DNA of 64,000 nucleotides from Rattus norvegicus (Eukaryota > Chordata > Mammalia > Rodentia > Muridae): positions 160,936,976 through 161,000,975 of the forward strand of contig NC_086021.1 in the NCBI RefSeq assembly GCF_036323735.1. Reading direction: 5' to 3'. Made by a program: the position numbers and the translations under genes. Below are positions 36,401-48,049 of the stretch, piece by piece (the first letter of the stretch is position 1; each line of letters starts with the position of its first letter). Under the pieces are notes generated by a model that saw only the letters and a program-made list of their open reading frames with translations, was not told the DNA's origin and searched no databases.

Positions 36401-36635
36401 CCTGGTGGCCTTGTCCCGGCAGGTGCTCTCCTGGATGCTGTTTGTAGCCTGTCTCAGCTATGTCAAGGTGATGCTGGGTGTGATCTTGCGTGATCGGAGT
36501 CGCAGCGCCCTCTTGTGGTGTGGGGCAGCAGTGCAGCTGGGCTCTCTGATTGGTGCCCTGCTCATGTTCCCGCTGGTTAATGTACTGAAACTCTTCTCAT
36601 CTGCTGACTACTGCAGCCTGGACTGCTCAGCCTAG
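32841..36635 (+). CDS. Slc52a3: Solute carrier family 52 member 3, riboflavin transporter RFVT3 (4 coding exons)
   Basis: Joined coding exons 32841-33407, 34094-34581, 36004-36127 and 36423-36635 give 1392 nt, or 463 codons plus stop. All introns are GT-AG and frames join cleanly (phases 0, 2, 0). The protein is a plasma-membrane riboflavin carrier with about 11 hydrophobic segments, roughly residues 5-25, 43-63, 72-93, 106-127, 138-158, 213-235, 292-312, 324-346, 353-373, 394-416 and 425-447. It begins [17 protein letters not shown] and has the family stretches [24 protein letters not shown] and HWGGEVLI. From memory it aligns end to end with human SLC52A3 (469 aa) and much less well with SLC52A1/2. 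The start ATG has A at -3 and G at +4. The loop around residues 236-291 is the most diverged part. N168-V-T is a likely N-glycosylation site. In other species the gene drives intestinal and renal riboflavin uptake. Identification is near certain; exact helix ends are estimates. Confidence 0.97.
33408..34093 (+). other. Slc52a3: Slc52a3 intron 2 with (CTTC)n
   Basis: 686-bp GT-AG intron, phase 0. A tetranucleotide (CTTC)n occupies about 33508-33593, roughly 100 bp past the donor. Confidence 0.9.
33508..33593. repeat. (CTTC)n microsatellite
   Basis: About 20 CTTC/TTCC units with two small interruptions; a homopurine/homopyrimidine tract inside Slc52a3 intron 2. Confidence 0.97.
34094..34581 (+). 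CDS. Slc52a3: Slc52a3 exon 3 (residues 190-351 and part of 352)
   Basis: The acceptor is CCTCCACAG|AGAACC and the donor AACAG|GTATCC. The exon encodes the end of an extracellular loop, the segment at 213-235 with a CC pair (C227/C228), the long hydrophilic cytoplasmic loop (about 236-291), and two further membrane segments. The loop differs strongly from human in length and sequence, which accounts for most of the 463 versus 469 residue difference. Confidence 0.93.
36004..36127 (+). CDS. Slc52a3: Slc52a3 exon 4 (residues 352-393)
   Basis: The acceptor CTCCACAG|GTCGC completes the split Arg352 codon and the donor is CTTATC|GTAAGT. It encodes membrane segment 9 and the conserved MSPCP and GHWGGEV motifs. 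Flanking introns are 1422 bp and 295 bp. Confidence 0.93.
36423..36635 (+). CDS. Slc52a3: Slc52a3 exon 5 coding part (residues 394-463 and stop)
   Basis: The acceptor is TCCCGGCAG|GTGCTC. It encodes the last two membrane segments and the C-terminus ending SLDCSA, then TAG. Phase 0 from exon 4 gives VLSWMLF, matching the family. Confidence 0.94.
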
Positions 36636-37450
36636 GCTCGCCTGGCCACCACAGGACACCAGGTACCCCCATTGCTGAAGTTAAAAGCCAGAAGAGCCCA
36701 GAGACACAAAGGGTAACAACCCTTTGCCCTACTACCCCCACCCCAACCAACCCCAATCCCACATGGTCACAGATCTGGGTTTGGGGAGCAGCAAGGCTAG
36801 GCCTGAGCTTTTTAACACAATGACCTCCTCCCAACCTGGAGTTTCACAGTGCAGCCCCTCCCCCAACCCTGTGACCCAGTGCGTTTGAGCTGCAGTCTTC
36901 ATTCTCAGTCTTTGGAGAGATCCGGTTTGTAGCGATCAGCTGGAGGCAGCCTAAGGATGTTAGGGGAAGATCCCTGGAAGATTAAGCTGCCCCTTGCTTA
37001 CTGTGAGACCTTGGGGAAGTCTCTTTACTCTCTAGGCCTCTGCTCATTAAAGGAGGGCTGTAGTAAACAGCCTTTCGCTTGTAGGCTTAGGCATCTAACA
37101 GGTTCTCCTGAACTCTCTCCTCTGTGGACACACTTCTTAATACAACCTGGAGGTGATCAGAGGACTTGTGCAGGACCCTACCTCCATCCCTCTTCTACAT
37201 CCCAAGCCTGTTGGTCCTGGGTCCCAGTACAGCCCTCTGCCTTCCCTGTCTCCTAGGATGGTGAGACACTGAGAGGAGTTGGGGTGGGGGGGCCTGCATC
37301 TGAGAGTAATCACGCCTCCCCCCAGACACATAGTGGCCAGTGAGGACCTCAGAGGGGTGGCTCAGGCAGAATGAGTTTCATCTGTAATTATTACTTTGTT
37401 TTGCATTTTGTTCCTTTTTATAAAAATTAAAGCTGTCTGTGCTTTCACAC
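36636..37450 (+). other. Slc52a3: Slc52a3 3' UTR
   Basis: About 0.8 kb of non-coding sequence follows the TAG stop. It ends shortly after the variant polyadenylation signal ATTAAA at 37426-37431, followed by a GT/T-rich stretch suited to cleavage near 37450. There are no SINE insertions. Confidence 0.75.
37426..37431 (+). terminator. Slc52a3: Polyadenylation signal ATTAAA
   Basis: This is the common single-base variant of AATAAA, about 790 bp past the stop codon, with a downstream CTGTCTGTG-type GU-rich element. It is the first credible signal after the stop. Confidence 0.7.
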
Positions 37451-38814
37451 TAGGGGTCTGTGTACACACAAGAAGTCCCGTGAAGGCTACAGTGTATCAG
37501 CCTCATTCTAATCCAGTTTTGGGTCAAGGTCAAGAACCGAGGAAGCAAAAGCTGAGAGAGGCCTGATGCCAGCCCGCCCTTTTAGACGGTTGTCTTCCAT
37601 GTCTTCCAGACTCGCACCACCTTGCACTCCTCTTTATTCTTAAAGTAGGGCTGGGGCGGTCATTGCTGCTTAAGGCTAAATCCCACGACCAAAAGTCAAA
37701 ACACTTAAATGGTGCTCACCCGACTGCTCTGATATGTGTGCTCACACGGGGTGGGGGGGTGAGGGGAGCACTGATGGGTGGTACAGCACGCTGGAGACGG
37801 AAGCTAGGGGATCAAGTTCAAGAAATCCAGCCAGGAGTGGTGACACACACCGTTAACCCCAGCCTTAAGGAGACAGAGGCAGGCAGACCTCTGTGGCTTC
37901 AAGGCCACTTAGTTTACACAGTGAGTTCCAGGCAAGCCAGGAAGGGCTAAATACTGAGAGTTGTCTCAACAAACCAGAACAGCATGTACACGCGCGCGCA
38001 CACACACAGAACACTTTCCTTACTTCCTGTTCACCCTTGCTAAGTAGCAGGAAATACAGAGACTTCCTTTTTGGACCTCAAGATTCAGGGAGTCACAAAC
38101 CACTGTGCATCTCACACCTTTTGGTTCAATGGAAACAGAACCTGCTTGTACTCTTCCCGAGGCTGGATAGTACTCCACTGGGGGTGCCAAATTATCCATC
38201 CACATTTGAAGACACTGGGAGCAAAGTGGAGACTAAAGTAGCCCTCTGCGCAGGCAGAAGGGAAAGAAAGCAGTGTTGTTATCCAATGGATAAGCTTCAA
38301 GTCTGGCATCTGTGGGCATCAGAGTCGCAAAGATAGAAACACAAAAGCTAGGCACGGATCTCAGTGGCAGTGTGCCATGGTTCCGTCCGTCCCAACACCG
38401 CCTAAAACAAGAAAAAGGTTTCTGGAAATTGCAAACAGAAAATTCCTCTCTTCGCATAGGGAGATGGATGTGATCCACCACACAGATACTCTTCAAACAT
38501 CTCATGATGGATCCTCCAGGAAGATGACTGGACAAGGCCTTTGGTCACACAGCACATTCTGAACTCCCCTGGGAATAGAGTGGCCATGAATGTCAGCTGA
38601 CTGTCTTTATCCAAGCTCAGATCTTTATGACAGCCTTTAGATATGACATATCTTTCGATCAGCGTGATACCCTGAAGTAGGCGTCTGCCCTCCTCGGGCA
38701 GGCAGACACGGATGCAGATTTCCTTGATATTCCTGGTAAAGCCCCCAGGTCCTCTGCAGAGCAGTCCTTTGTTGTAAGATAGATTAGAGCTTTTGCTCCA
38801 GTCTGCTTTCCGAT
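37451..38814 (+). repeat. Slc52a3 downstream flank with B1 SINE
   Basis: A B1 lies at 37834-37985 (CCGTTAACCCCAGCCTTAAG, AGTGAGTTCCAGGCAAGCC). TAGTACTCCACTGGGGG near 38168 followed by ATCCATCCACAT recalls an old antisense L1. The rest is not recognised. Confidence 0.6.
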
Positions 38815-39115
38815 GTCACGATAAACACTGTGACTAAAAACAGCCCGGGAGGAAGAGGGTGTGGGAACCTAGAGCCAAAAGCAAGGAGAAACGATGTTTA
38901 CTGGCCCCCTCTCTCTGGCTTCTCTTCACCTAGCTTTCTTACACAACCCAGGGCCACCTGCCAGGGTGATACCACTCACAGTGGGCCGGGTCCTCCCCCA
39001 TCAATCATTAATCAAGACGATTTCCCACAAACATGGCAACCTCCCTCGGCTGAAACTCCCTCTTCGCAGGTGACTCGGTTAAGTCAACAAATCAAAACTG
39101 TCCGGGACAGGCTCC
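38815..39115 (+). repeat. Diverged copy of the dispersed ~400-bp rodent repeat
   Basis: It shares the ordered blocks GCTTTCTTACACAACCCAGG, CCACTCACAGTGGGCCGGG, TCCTCCCCCATCAATCATTA and the terminal AAGTCAACAAATCAAAACT with the copies at 11.5, 61.4 and 63.3 kb. Confidence 0.6.
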
Positions 39116-39743
39116 TTCAGCTTACAAATAGACTGGAGGCTCATAGGGACAGAATTCAGATGTTCTCTCCATAAATACCCTGAAGAAAATGAAAACCGTC
39201 TCCTCTTGGTGTGTCAGGGAGAGTTGATTTGCTTGGAGTACCAGAGGGTGGAAGCTCGGGCCTTGTACTCACTAGGCACACTCCGTCCCTCAGCTGTCTC
39301 CACCCCCAGCCAGGGTGCACTCGGGGTTTGCACTTTCCTTTAAACGCCCAGTCAGGATGTGGCCGTGGGTATCCAGAGAGTGGCATAGATGAGTCCAAGA
39401 GTAACCAATGAGCATGGAGGGCACAGACAGCCATCTTGGCTCACACTCTGTAGAGGGAGGATAAGGCAGTGTGCTGACGTTTGGGAAGTCACCTCCGTGT
39501 GGGGATTTGCTCTGGTTTGACTGTCACCCCATCTTAGGTGCCTCCAGCTTGTAAACTGGCCCAGAGCGGCATGGCTCAACTTCTCCTCAGCATACTGGTG
39601 GGAAGAGCTTTGCTCCCAGGATTCTTACGGGTTAAGCAGCTGTGGATACACAGTGTTCAGTACCATCTCCACCAACAGGGGAGTGCCCTGCTCATCACAG
39701 ACATTTGCTGCCCATCCCACCACCCCAAGGTGAGCCTGGCTGG

Positions 39744-40095
39744 CCAGTGAACTGCTGGGATTCTCTGTCTTTGCCTCCTCAGCGCTGGGATTATAGAAGC
39801 ACGCAACCCCACTGTGCCCCAGCATTTTAAAATACGGGTTCTGGGGGTTGAACTCAGGTTCTCACTCTTGCAAGGCAAGTACTTTACTAAGTCACCTCCC
39901 CAGCCCCAAGTCTTGAGCCTGGCCCCAGATGTGGGATGTTTCTTAGCCCACTGAATGGCCAACCAACAAGAGAAGTCAGCAGAGAGGGCCTGTAGTCAGT
40001 CCTAATTGCTGGGGAGGCCAAGGCAGGAAAGTCACTGGAACCCCAGAGTTTAAGGGTAACCTGGACAATATAACAAGGCCCTGTCTTTTTAACAA
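39744..40095. repeat. B4-type SINE (-) and B1 SINE (+)
   Basis: Antisense B1-like (CAGCGCTGGGATTATAGAAG) joined to antisense ID-like (GGTTGAACTCAGGTTCTCAC) to 39905. A plus-strand B1 (GGCCTGTAGTCAGTCCTAAT, GGAGGCCAAGGCAGGAAAG) follows at 39985-40095. Confidence 0.7.
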
Positions 40096-40886
40096 AAGAG
40101 AAAGCAATCAGGTCTCTGGACACAGCCTGAGGTTAGCATGGAGCTTGGCTAAAGATGCTGTCCCCAGGCAGGTGGGAGCAAAGCCTGAGAAGGTGTCTGG
40201 GAGCCACAGAAATACCTCCTAGAACATTCCGAACAGTCCGTGTGTTGCCCTGAATGCACTTTGTGGGGTAACCTTGAAAGGACCACAAAAGATATAAAAT
40301 GGCTAAGACACCACTGGGGTGCTCTGGAGAGAAAATGCCACCCTGGCAGAGGGCCTTGGCTGGGTGAACTGGGCGAGGGCCAACACAGAGCAGAAATGTG
40401 GACTTTGTCCTTCCTTCTGCTCTCGTAGAAATGCCTTTGAGGACCTGGTGACCCCTGGAACAAAGGCACTCAGGAACAGGACAGGACAGCGAGTGTAGGA
40501 CCTGAGGGGAGATGAGAGCCAGAGCCAAGGTGAGGTTCCTACCTCCACCCAGGAACCCCAGTGAGAGCCACTGCACTCCCTCAAAGTGGGGAGTCCCCTG
40601 GAGGAAGTCTATCCTGACATTTTGTTGGTGTGGTTCACCCAGGGAGATGTTCAGAATGGCCCAGAAGAAACGAGCCAGAAACCAGCCCGTTCTCTGGCTC
40701 TGTGAAAACCCGGTCCAGCCTGTCCTACCTTTGGTCTAGGCAAATCCTGTTCCTGCCCAGAAATCTTAGATTCCCACCCAGTTCCTGCACAGCTGGTCCT
40801 TCCTTCCTGACCTGGGGCAACCCACAGCCTTATAGGACAAAACACTCCCCCTGGGCGTGGCCTTACTCTGCCTTTAAAGGCGAGAG

Positions 40887-40948
<62 letters not shown>

Positions 40949-41454
40949 CTAGCCTGTGGACGGAAACTGGCCAAGGCTGAACTGTTCACCCTGCACTCCA
41001 CCCTGCCTCACCCTGAGAAGGGTCATGAAGGACTTTCACGCCTTAATTCCTGGAACTAGGGAACATGCAGGCCAGGGGACTTTGCAAGTAAATGAAGGGA
41101 GCAGGCTCTAAAATTGAAGCTTATGTGGAATTGTCTGAGTGGGCTCCATAAATCCACATCAGCCTCAGTACTCAGAGAATCACAGGAGGTGCCAAGGGAA
41201 AGGCATGGAAGTCTGGGGCCAATGAGAAAATCCTGAAGGCCTCAGTGGTTGGCCAGGGTCAGAAGTGGAACCCAAACAGAGAGGCAGGGAGGGAACTAGC
41301 ATCTCATCTTGCAAATGTGCACGTTGGTTTCTGAGCACAACCTTAGAGATTGTGAAAGAGGTCAAATTTCCTAGAGCCTCCACCCAGATGGCCAATATCC
41401 TCATTTTCGTGCTGGGAGACCTTGGCTAATTCTAACCTACAAAACTATAGTCAA
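40096..41454. other. Non-coding DNA with a (GT)n tract
   Basis: No gene is recognised. A pure (GT)n runs from about 40890 to 40947. Confidence 0.5.
40890..40947. repeat. (GT)n microsatellite
   Basis: About 29 GT units after a GAGAGAGA lead. Confidence 0.97.
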
Positions 41455-41561
41455 GGGGTTGGGGATTTAGCTCAGTGGTACAGCGCTTGCCTAGGAAGCG
41501 CAAGGCCCTGGGTTCGGTCTCCAGCTCCAAAAAAAAGAACCAAAAAAAAAAAAAAAAAAAA
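41455..41561 (+). repeat. ID element with target duplication
   Basis: GGGGATTTAGCTCAGTGGTA to CTGGGTTCGGTCTCCAGCTC and a long A tail. AAACTATAGTCAA (41442-41454) and AAACTACAGTCAA (41562-41574) flank it. Confidence 0.97.
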
Positions 41562-41584
41562 AAACTACAGTCAACTGAATTTTG

Positions 41585-41850
41585 ATCCGTTGATCACCAT
41601 GCAGCCCAGATGGTCTCAAACTCCCCATCCTCCTGAGAGCCAGGATCAAGGGTGTGTACTTCCAGGCCCACATTTTCTATCTATCTATCATTATATTTGA
41701 GTACACTGTAGCTGTCTTCAGACACACCAGAAGAGGCCCTCAGATCTCATTACAGATGGTTGTGAGCCACCATGTGGTTGCTGGGATTTGAACTCAGGAC
41801 CTCTGGAAGAGCAGTCAGTGCTCTTAACCACTGAGCCATCTCTCCAGCCC
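41585..41850 (-). repeat. B1-like fragment and B2 SINE, both antisense
   Basis: GCCCAGATGGTCTCAAACTC (to 41668) is antisense B1. ACACTGTAGCTGTCTTCAGA to ACTGAGCCATCTCTCCAGCC (41697-41850) is antisense B2; its CTCF-like motif is damaged (GAGGCC for GAGGGC). Confidence 0.9.
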
Positions 41851-42676
41851 AGGCCTACACTTTCTTAACTGCTGCTGTGTGGTAGCATTTGCAGCATCAG
41901 TAAAAAAAAATGGTGAATGGCATTTCCTTTTGCGATCTCACAGCCCCTTGCTCTTGGATAGAATGTCCTTGGGTAGCCTGATGACCACAGAGGATGCCAG
42001 GCTGTAGACACTCAGGTCCAGATGAGAGGAGGACCAGGGTCCCCTGGAAAGGGTGCTACACAATCAGGATACAACATGATTGATCCGGAGGTGAAGAGAC
42101 GCCTCAGAGGTTAAGAGTACTGAATGCCCTTGACGAGGACCCAGGGCTCAGTTCCTGGCACACACACTGGGCAGATCACAGATCCCTGAAACTCCAGGGA
42201 TCCAAGGGCCTCTTCTGCCCTCCTCGGACACCTGCATTCACTGGCATGTCCTGACACAGATGTCGTGCTTACTGGCTCCGAGCTCTTCCTAGCGAGCTGC
42301 GCTGTAAATGCCAAGGTTCACACTAAAGATTCATCCAGAGGAAAGAGGACCCAAGAAGCTGGGAACAGAAAATCAGGCCAGGATGGCTTTGGCGTCAAGC
42401 ACACCCCATGTGAAAACAGGCACATACATTGGGTCTGTCTCACACTAAGCACCCCCACCTGCCCATCTCCCCAGAGGTCTGCCCTGGCGATATCAGCATC
42501 GTGGTTTTATGGGGCCTTCTCTGCTTAGCCCCAGGACCAGAGGCCGCTCTTGCCATCACCTGTGGCAGATCCTTTTCTGGAGTGGGTGCTACCCTCAGCT
42601 TTCTTCAGTCCATTCTCACAGAATCCCTCTGAAAGGATTCCTATACTCAGTCCAGGTTTGTGCATAAAGCAACCAA
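41851..42676 (+). repeat. Non-coding DNA with one B3-like SINE
   Basis: A B3-like tRNA SINE (GACGCCTCAGAGGTTAAGAG, CCCAGGGCTCAGTTCCTGGC, GCCTCTTCTGCCCTCCTCGG) lies at 42091-42245. The remainder is not recognised. Confidence 0.6.
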
Positions 42677-42819
42677 AGCTCTGTGTGTGTGGTGGTCTAT
42701 GATTTTAATCCCAGGAGGCAGAGACAGCTGGATCTTTGTGAGTTCAAGGCCAACCTGGTCTACATAGTGAATTCCAGGACAGCCAGAGCTACAAAGTGAT
42801 ATCCTGTCACAAACAAATC

Positions 42820-42868
<49 letters not shown>
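42677..42868 (+). repeat. B1 SINE ending in (CA)n
   Basis: GATTTTAATCCCAGGAGGCA, GAGTTCAAGGCCAACCTGGT and GACAGCCAGAGCTACAAAG; the A-rich tail has become a (CA)n of about 50 bp from 42820. Confidence 0.9.
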
Positions 42869-42870
<2 letters not shown>

Positions 42871-44279
42871 GAAGGAAGGAATAGATCAAAGCTCAGAAGG
42901 GTTAAACACCTTGCCTGGGCCCCAGCACCAGTTTGGCTTCAGAAGCTGGCTTGCTAAGACTGGAGTTCGATCCCCAAAACCCAGCTGATGGAAGGAGAAG
43001 GAAGAGAATCGACTCCCACAAATTGTCCTTTGATCTCCACACACATACTGTGGCACGTGCATCCCCACCACATGGAGGATAGCTTTCGGAAAAGGAAGGG
43101 TTAAACTGCAGCAACAAGGAAGCAAGAAAGCAGTCTTTAGGGCAAGTTGAGCAAGAGCAGCCAGATCCCGGCCTCCTCTCTGCCTTCCCCAACCTAGGCG
43201 CTGTCAGGAACGGGACGGGACGGACGTGCTTTTAATCCAGATGTATTAGATGCTCCCCTGGGTTCTGAGCCTCAAACCCAGGCCATCAGGCTTGGCAGCA
43301 AGCTCCCTTACCCACTGGGCCATCTCTCCAGCTTCTATTGTCCTTTATGTCCTGGTTTGGAGGTCTGTTGGTAGTCCCTCTCAGAGTTAGCCTACGGACC
43401 AGCAGCCTAAGGCTGGCGTCCTGACTTCTCACCGGGAGTACAGTGGCCCAGAACGGACCGAGGCCACAGTCCCCTGACTTCCTTGTGTCAAGGATTGGCC
43501 ACATTAAGGCAAAAGGGTTCTGATGAGGCATAAAATTCTGGCGCAGGACTTGGACCCGCAGAGTAAGATGAAAACACCGAGAGCTGGAGAGGCAGAGGCC
43601 CACCATTCACTCTGGGTGACCAGAGGACACGAAGGGTTTCCAGTGATTTTTTTTTCCTTTGACACTTTTATGTACTTTGAATTTTTCTTTCACTTTGCCT
43701 TTCTTTCAAAATTCAATAAGATCTAAAGAAAGAAAGAAGGCTATAAGTAGATCCCATTGTTTAATTCACCTTCAGCAGCTTCCGCTGGCTGCCAAGGTCA
43801 CCTGCACCTGACTTAGATTTTTTTTTTCTTTCAGTACTTGGCTGTGTTTCCTGTGAGCTATGGACTTTCTTTGTTTCAGAAGTTCTGTCTTTAGATGGGG
43901 CTCCATGTCCCCTGTGAAGAGTGATTTCTCTTCCTCCTTGGCCTAGTGAGCTAGGCTTTGCTTTGGGGCCTACTGATAGTGGTCTGGGAACAGCATGGTC
44001 AGAATGAGTTTGTCCCGACTCTCTGGGGACGTGGCTAGGCTCTGGACTCCCGCAACCGGGGGTTCTAGTCCTGCTTCCTGCTCAGTTGCAGTGCGGTGCT
44101 CAGGGAGCTTGCTGTAACTCTTGGGGTTCCTGTCTCATCATCTGAAAAAGAGTTGAAACAAGAAACCTGAGGCCAGAACCAGTGTGAACGAAACAAGGAT
44201 AAACCCATCCATCCTGTGTTCCTGCTGCGAGCCTGTCACGTGCTTGTGCTGTATGCCAGCTGCTTTCGTTCCTTTCCTT
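42869..44279. other. Non-coding DNA, nothing recognised
   Basis: A short antisense SINE-like end (GGGCCATCTCTCCAGC) lies near 43318. There is no gene. Confidence 0.4.
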
Positions 44280-44500
44280 CTGATTTGACAGTCAGTTCTC
44301 TCAGACCATGTAGGTCCCAGGGATCAAACTCGGGTTATCAGGCCTAACAGCTAGTGCCTTTAACTTCTGAGCCATCTTGCCAGCCTGGTGTGGCTTTCTA
44401 AAACCAGGGTGTCAGGGTATAACCCAGTCTGGCCTCAAACTTAGTACTTCTACCTCCTGCTCCACTTCCAGCTGCTATGCACTAGCGCCTAACAAGAGTT
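44280..44500 (-). repeat. B3-like and B1-like fragments, antisense
   Basis: GATCAAACTCGGGTTATCAG and TTCTGAGCCATCTTGCCAGC mark an antisense tRNA SINE to 44388; AACCCAGTCTGGCCTCAAAC follows as a B1 remnant. Confidence 0.7.
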
Positions 44501-45689
44501 AGCGGGTTTAATCTCCGAAGAATGACTGAGGCCATGCCTGCATAGCGGCCCCAGATGCTTTTTTGGAAGCACAAACCCTTCTGACTAGCTCTCCATGGGG
44601 AAGCCTTCCACCCGCCTCTTAGAGACCGCATTAACACTTGGGAAGTCGTTGAGAGTAACGTGCAGAAGAGAAGGGTAGGGGCAGTACGTTGAAGCAGGAG
44701 TATTCCTCACACATCCCTCCCATTCCTCAGTGGTACCCATGGAAGTGCCTTTGCAGGTCCTTCCATCCATGACAAACTTGGCCAGTTTCTCCATCATCTA
44801 GAGTCTGAATAAGGCACGTGAATTTCTCCGCCCAAAAGCTTGTGGGTGAAGTGATATAATGGGTTTTCTAGCCCCAAGACTCCAACAGGCCTTGCCGCTT
44901 TGGTAATGGACTTTGAACCTTAGTTAAGAAGGCATGTCTGAACTCAAGGAAGAGAGAGCACAAGGTTGGCCAGAAGCTCCTGCCTGCGGCAGCAGCACAT
45001 CTGGAGGAGGTCAACAGGAGGTGTGGAGTCTGATCCCAGCTGCACACACGACTCTGGGCGACCCCAAGGTGAAGTGTCAGGTTGTCTGGAACACAAGACT
45101 GTGGGCGTGTGTAAGTGTGTTTGCACATAGCCCTCGTGTTATTGGTTTCTTGCGAACCAGCTCCCGCTGGGCTGCACTGAATGCAATGTGGGATGTGACC
45201 ATTGGAGGGCACTGTCGTTCAAAAAAGAGGGAAAAGTGTCTGAGGGCAGGAATGAGCTGGGGTCCTCAGGAAGGCTTTGGAGATGAGGCCTCAGAGAGGC
45301 CCTTCATCACAGCCAGCCTCCTACCAGAAAGAGACTTCTCATTTACAATTAGAATCGGATTTCAGAGGTGAGGAAGTGACCTCATGTACTGGGTTACACA
45401 GCAAGTGTATGACACATCGGGAATTTGATCTATGCCCAGCCTTCTCGGATGTAATTTCTTCAGGGAACTCCTCTAGCCCAAGTCTCTCAGTCCAGCCCTG
45501 GCATACCCTCCCCAGTATCGGTAGCTTTTTTGATCTCTCTTTCTCTCTATAGTGGGAATAAGGCACTGAGAGGTTGAGCTATTGCCTAAAGTCACACAGA
45601 CAATGCATGAGTGTTGTGGGTTAACCTGACCCTGACCACCCATACAGCTGGGATCCTGGGAGCAGACACAAAGTAAAGCATGACACCCA
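44501..45689. other. Non-coding DNA, nothing recognised
   Basis: Several overlapping short ORFs with no familiar content; no splice-bounded exon that I could defend. Confidence 0.4.
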
Positions 45690-45691
45690 TC

Positions 45692-45741
<50 letters not shown>

Positions 45742-46624
45742 AACCACACTCACACACACACTCATACACACACCACACACACTCACACTCACACACAAAC
45801 ACACACCACACACACACTCACACACTCACACATACACACACTCACACTCATACACACACCACACACACACCCCATACCACACACACACACTCACACACAC
45901 ATAGACAAACACACAAACATACACACTCACACACACTCACACTCATACACACACCACACACACACCCCATACCACACACACACTCACACACACATAGACA
46001 AACACACAAACATACACTCACACACACTCACACTCATACACACACCACACACATACTCACACAAACTCACACTCATACACATACCACACACACACACCAC
46101 ACACTACACACACCACACACTTACACACATACACACCCACCACACACAGACACACAAACTCACACTCATACACATACCACACACACACTCATACACACAC
46201 ACTCACACACACTCACACTCATACACACACCACACACACAAACCACACTCACACACACTCACACACATACACACACTCACACACTCACACATACACACAC
46301 TCATACACACACCACACACACCCCATACCACACACACACTCACACACACAGACAAACACACAAACACACATACTCACACACATCACACACTACACACACC
46401 ACACACTTACACACATACACACACACCACACACAGACACTCACACAAACTCACACTCATACACATACCACACACACACATACACACACCACACACACCCA
46501 CACACACCACATACACTCACACACATACACACACCACACATACCACACACACACATTCACATACACTCACACTCATACACACACCACACACACTCAGACC
46601 TTCACACACATACACACACCACAC

Positions 46625-46662
<38 letters not shown>
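45690..46662. repeat. ~970-bp CA-rich array with higher-order structure
   Basis: The array is built from CACA interspersed with CTCACA, CATACA, CCACAC and ACAAAC words. The landmark CCCCATACC recurs at 45870, 45965 and 46321; the first two and their flanks repeat at a 95-bp period. Pure (CA)n occurs at both ends. Reading frames through it are artefacts. Confidence 0.95.
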
Positions 46663-46664
<2 letters not shown>

Positions 46665-46958
46665 TGCTCACATAGGTATCTGATCCTTGGGTGCCTCTCT
46701 GTGTGCAGAAGCACAAACTCACCACGTCCTCCTCTATGACACTACAGTGGTACCATATCTATGGTGATAATCAGGGGAGGCCTCTCTCGTAAGGACCCTA
46801 CTGAGGTGTTTTGCTTCCCACAGGTACCTTGTTCTTGCAGCCTGAGTGCCCATGGGTAATCCCTTCCCCTGCATTCCCACAGGTCCACCCAGGACAGCAG
46901 CAGGAACAAGACGGGCCAGAGTGATGGAAAACAGAGTAAAGCCATCAAGAGGCCAAGA

Positions 46959-47185
46959 TAAGAGCTGGAGAGATGGTTTAGAAGTTAAGAGCATTTGCTG
47001 CTATTGCAGAGGATAAGGGCTCCATTCCTAGAACCCATGTGGTGGTTCATAATTCCACTTCCAGAGGATCAGGTGCCCTCTTCTGACCTCTGTGAGCACC
47101 AAGCATGCACACACTGCACAGACGTACATGCAGGCAAATCACTCACACGAAAAACAAAATGGGTGAATCTAATTTTTAAATAACA
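46959..47185 (+). repeat. B3-like SINE
   Basis: GAGCTGGAGAGATGGTTTAG, GCTCCATTCCTAGAACCCAT, GGTGCCCTCTTCTGACCTCT. Confidence 0.85.
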
Positions 47186-47487
47186 AAGCCAAGGCAAGGG
47201 TCAAGGGAAGGTGGTGGTGACTGAGATGGCTGGGGTGGCTTTGCAGGGAAGTGAAGTCTGACTGCACAGTAAAGGAAGAATTGACAGGTCTCGAGGAGTT
47301 TGATATGTGGGCATGTGAGAATTGTCATCAAATGTAACCAAATGTGTTGATATCCCATGTCAAGAGATGAGTTATCACGTGTCAAACCCTAGCAAGTTAA
47401 GACAAGGGCAAGTATCTGTTGGAAATCATTTCTGGTGATCAGTGTTTGTGGCTGCAGGGTTCTTACAACACTGCTGCTGCTGCCTGA
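47186..47487. other. Non-coding DNA, nothing recognised
   Basis: Three hundred bases of unique sequence between two SINEs. Confidence 0.4.
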
Positions 47488-47592
47488 AGTCTTTTTTTTT
47501 TTTTCTTTCTTTTTTTCGGAGCTGGGGATCGAACCCAGGGCCTTGTGCTTGCTAGGCAAGCGCTCTACCACTGTGCTAAATCCCCAACCCCC
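47488..47592 (-). repeat. ID element (antisense)
   Basis: T-rich lead, GAGCTGGGGATCGAACCCAG, CCACTGTGCTAAATCCCCAA. GCCTGAAGTCTTT on both sides is the target duplication. Confidence 0.97.
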
Positions 47593-47845
47593 CGCCTGAA
47601 GTCTTTAGGAGGACGGAGGATTCCTTCTGAGTCACTCTGGAGCAGGCGACAGAGGGAACCGTACTGCTCACTGGCCTCAGAAGTGAATCCATTCATCACA
47701 CAAGATGGTCCTAGCTCTCATGCAAACAGTTACAGCTGGAACCACAGTTTATATGGGTGTTGGAAGCCACCCTTGGGGGCCTTGGAGGAAACATTTCCTT
47801 TTCTTTTTCCTTTCCTCTTTTTTTTTTTTTTTTGTTGTTGTTGTT

Positions 47846-48045
47846 GAGATTTTAGTTTTTAATAATGTGTGTTGTTTTCATGTGTTTATGCAATACAGTG
47901 CAGTGACTTTGGAAGCCACAAGAGGGCACCAAAGTCCGTGAAACTGCTATAGACAGTTGTGAACCACCCAACAAGGGTGCTGGGAACCAAATACCGGCCC
48001 TCTGCAAGAGCAACACACGTTCTTAACCTCTTAAACCACATACAG
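47846..48045 (-). repeat. B3-like SINE (antisense) with CTCF-like word
   Basis: GGTGCTGGGAACCAAATACC and CGTTCTTAACCTCTTAAACC are antisense tRNA-type. CCACAAGAGGGCAC at 47916-47929 is one mismatch from a CTCF core in plus orientation. Confidence 0.65.
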
Positions 48046-48049
48046 TGTA

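Noticed and set aside
45690..46662. CRISPR-like spaced repeat
   Set aside because: Vertebrate CA-rich satellite with no constant spacers; CRISPR arrays are not expected in nuclear animal DNA.
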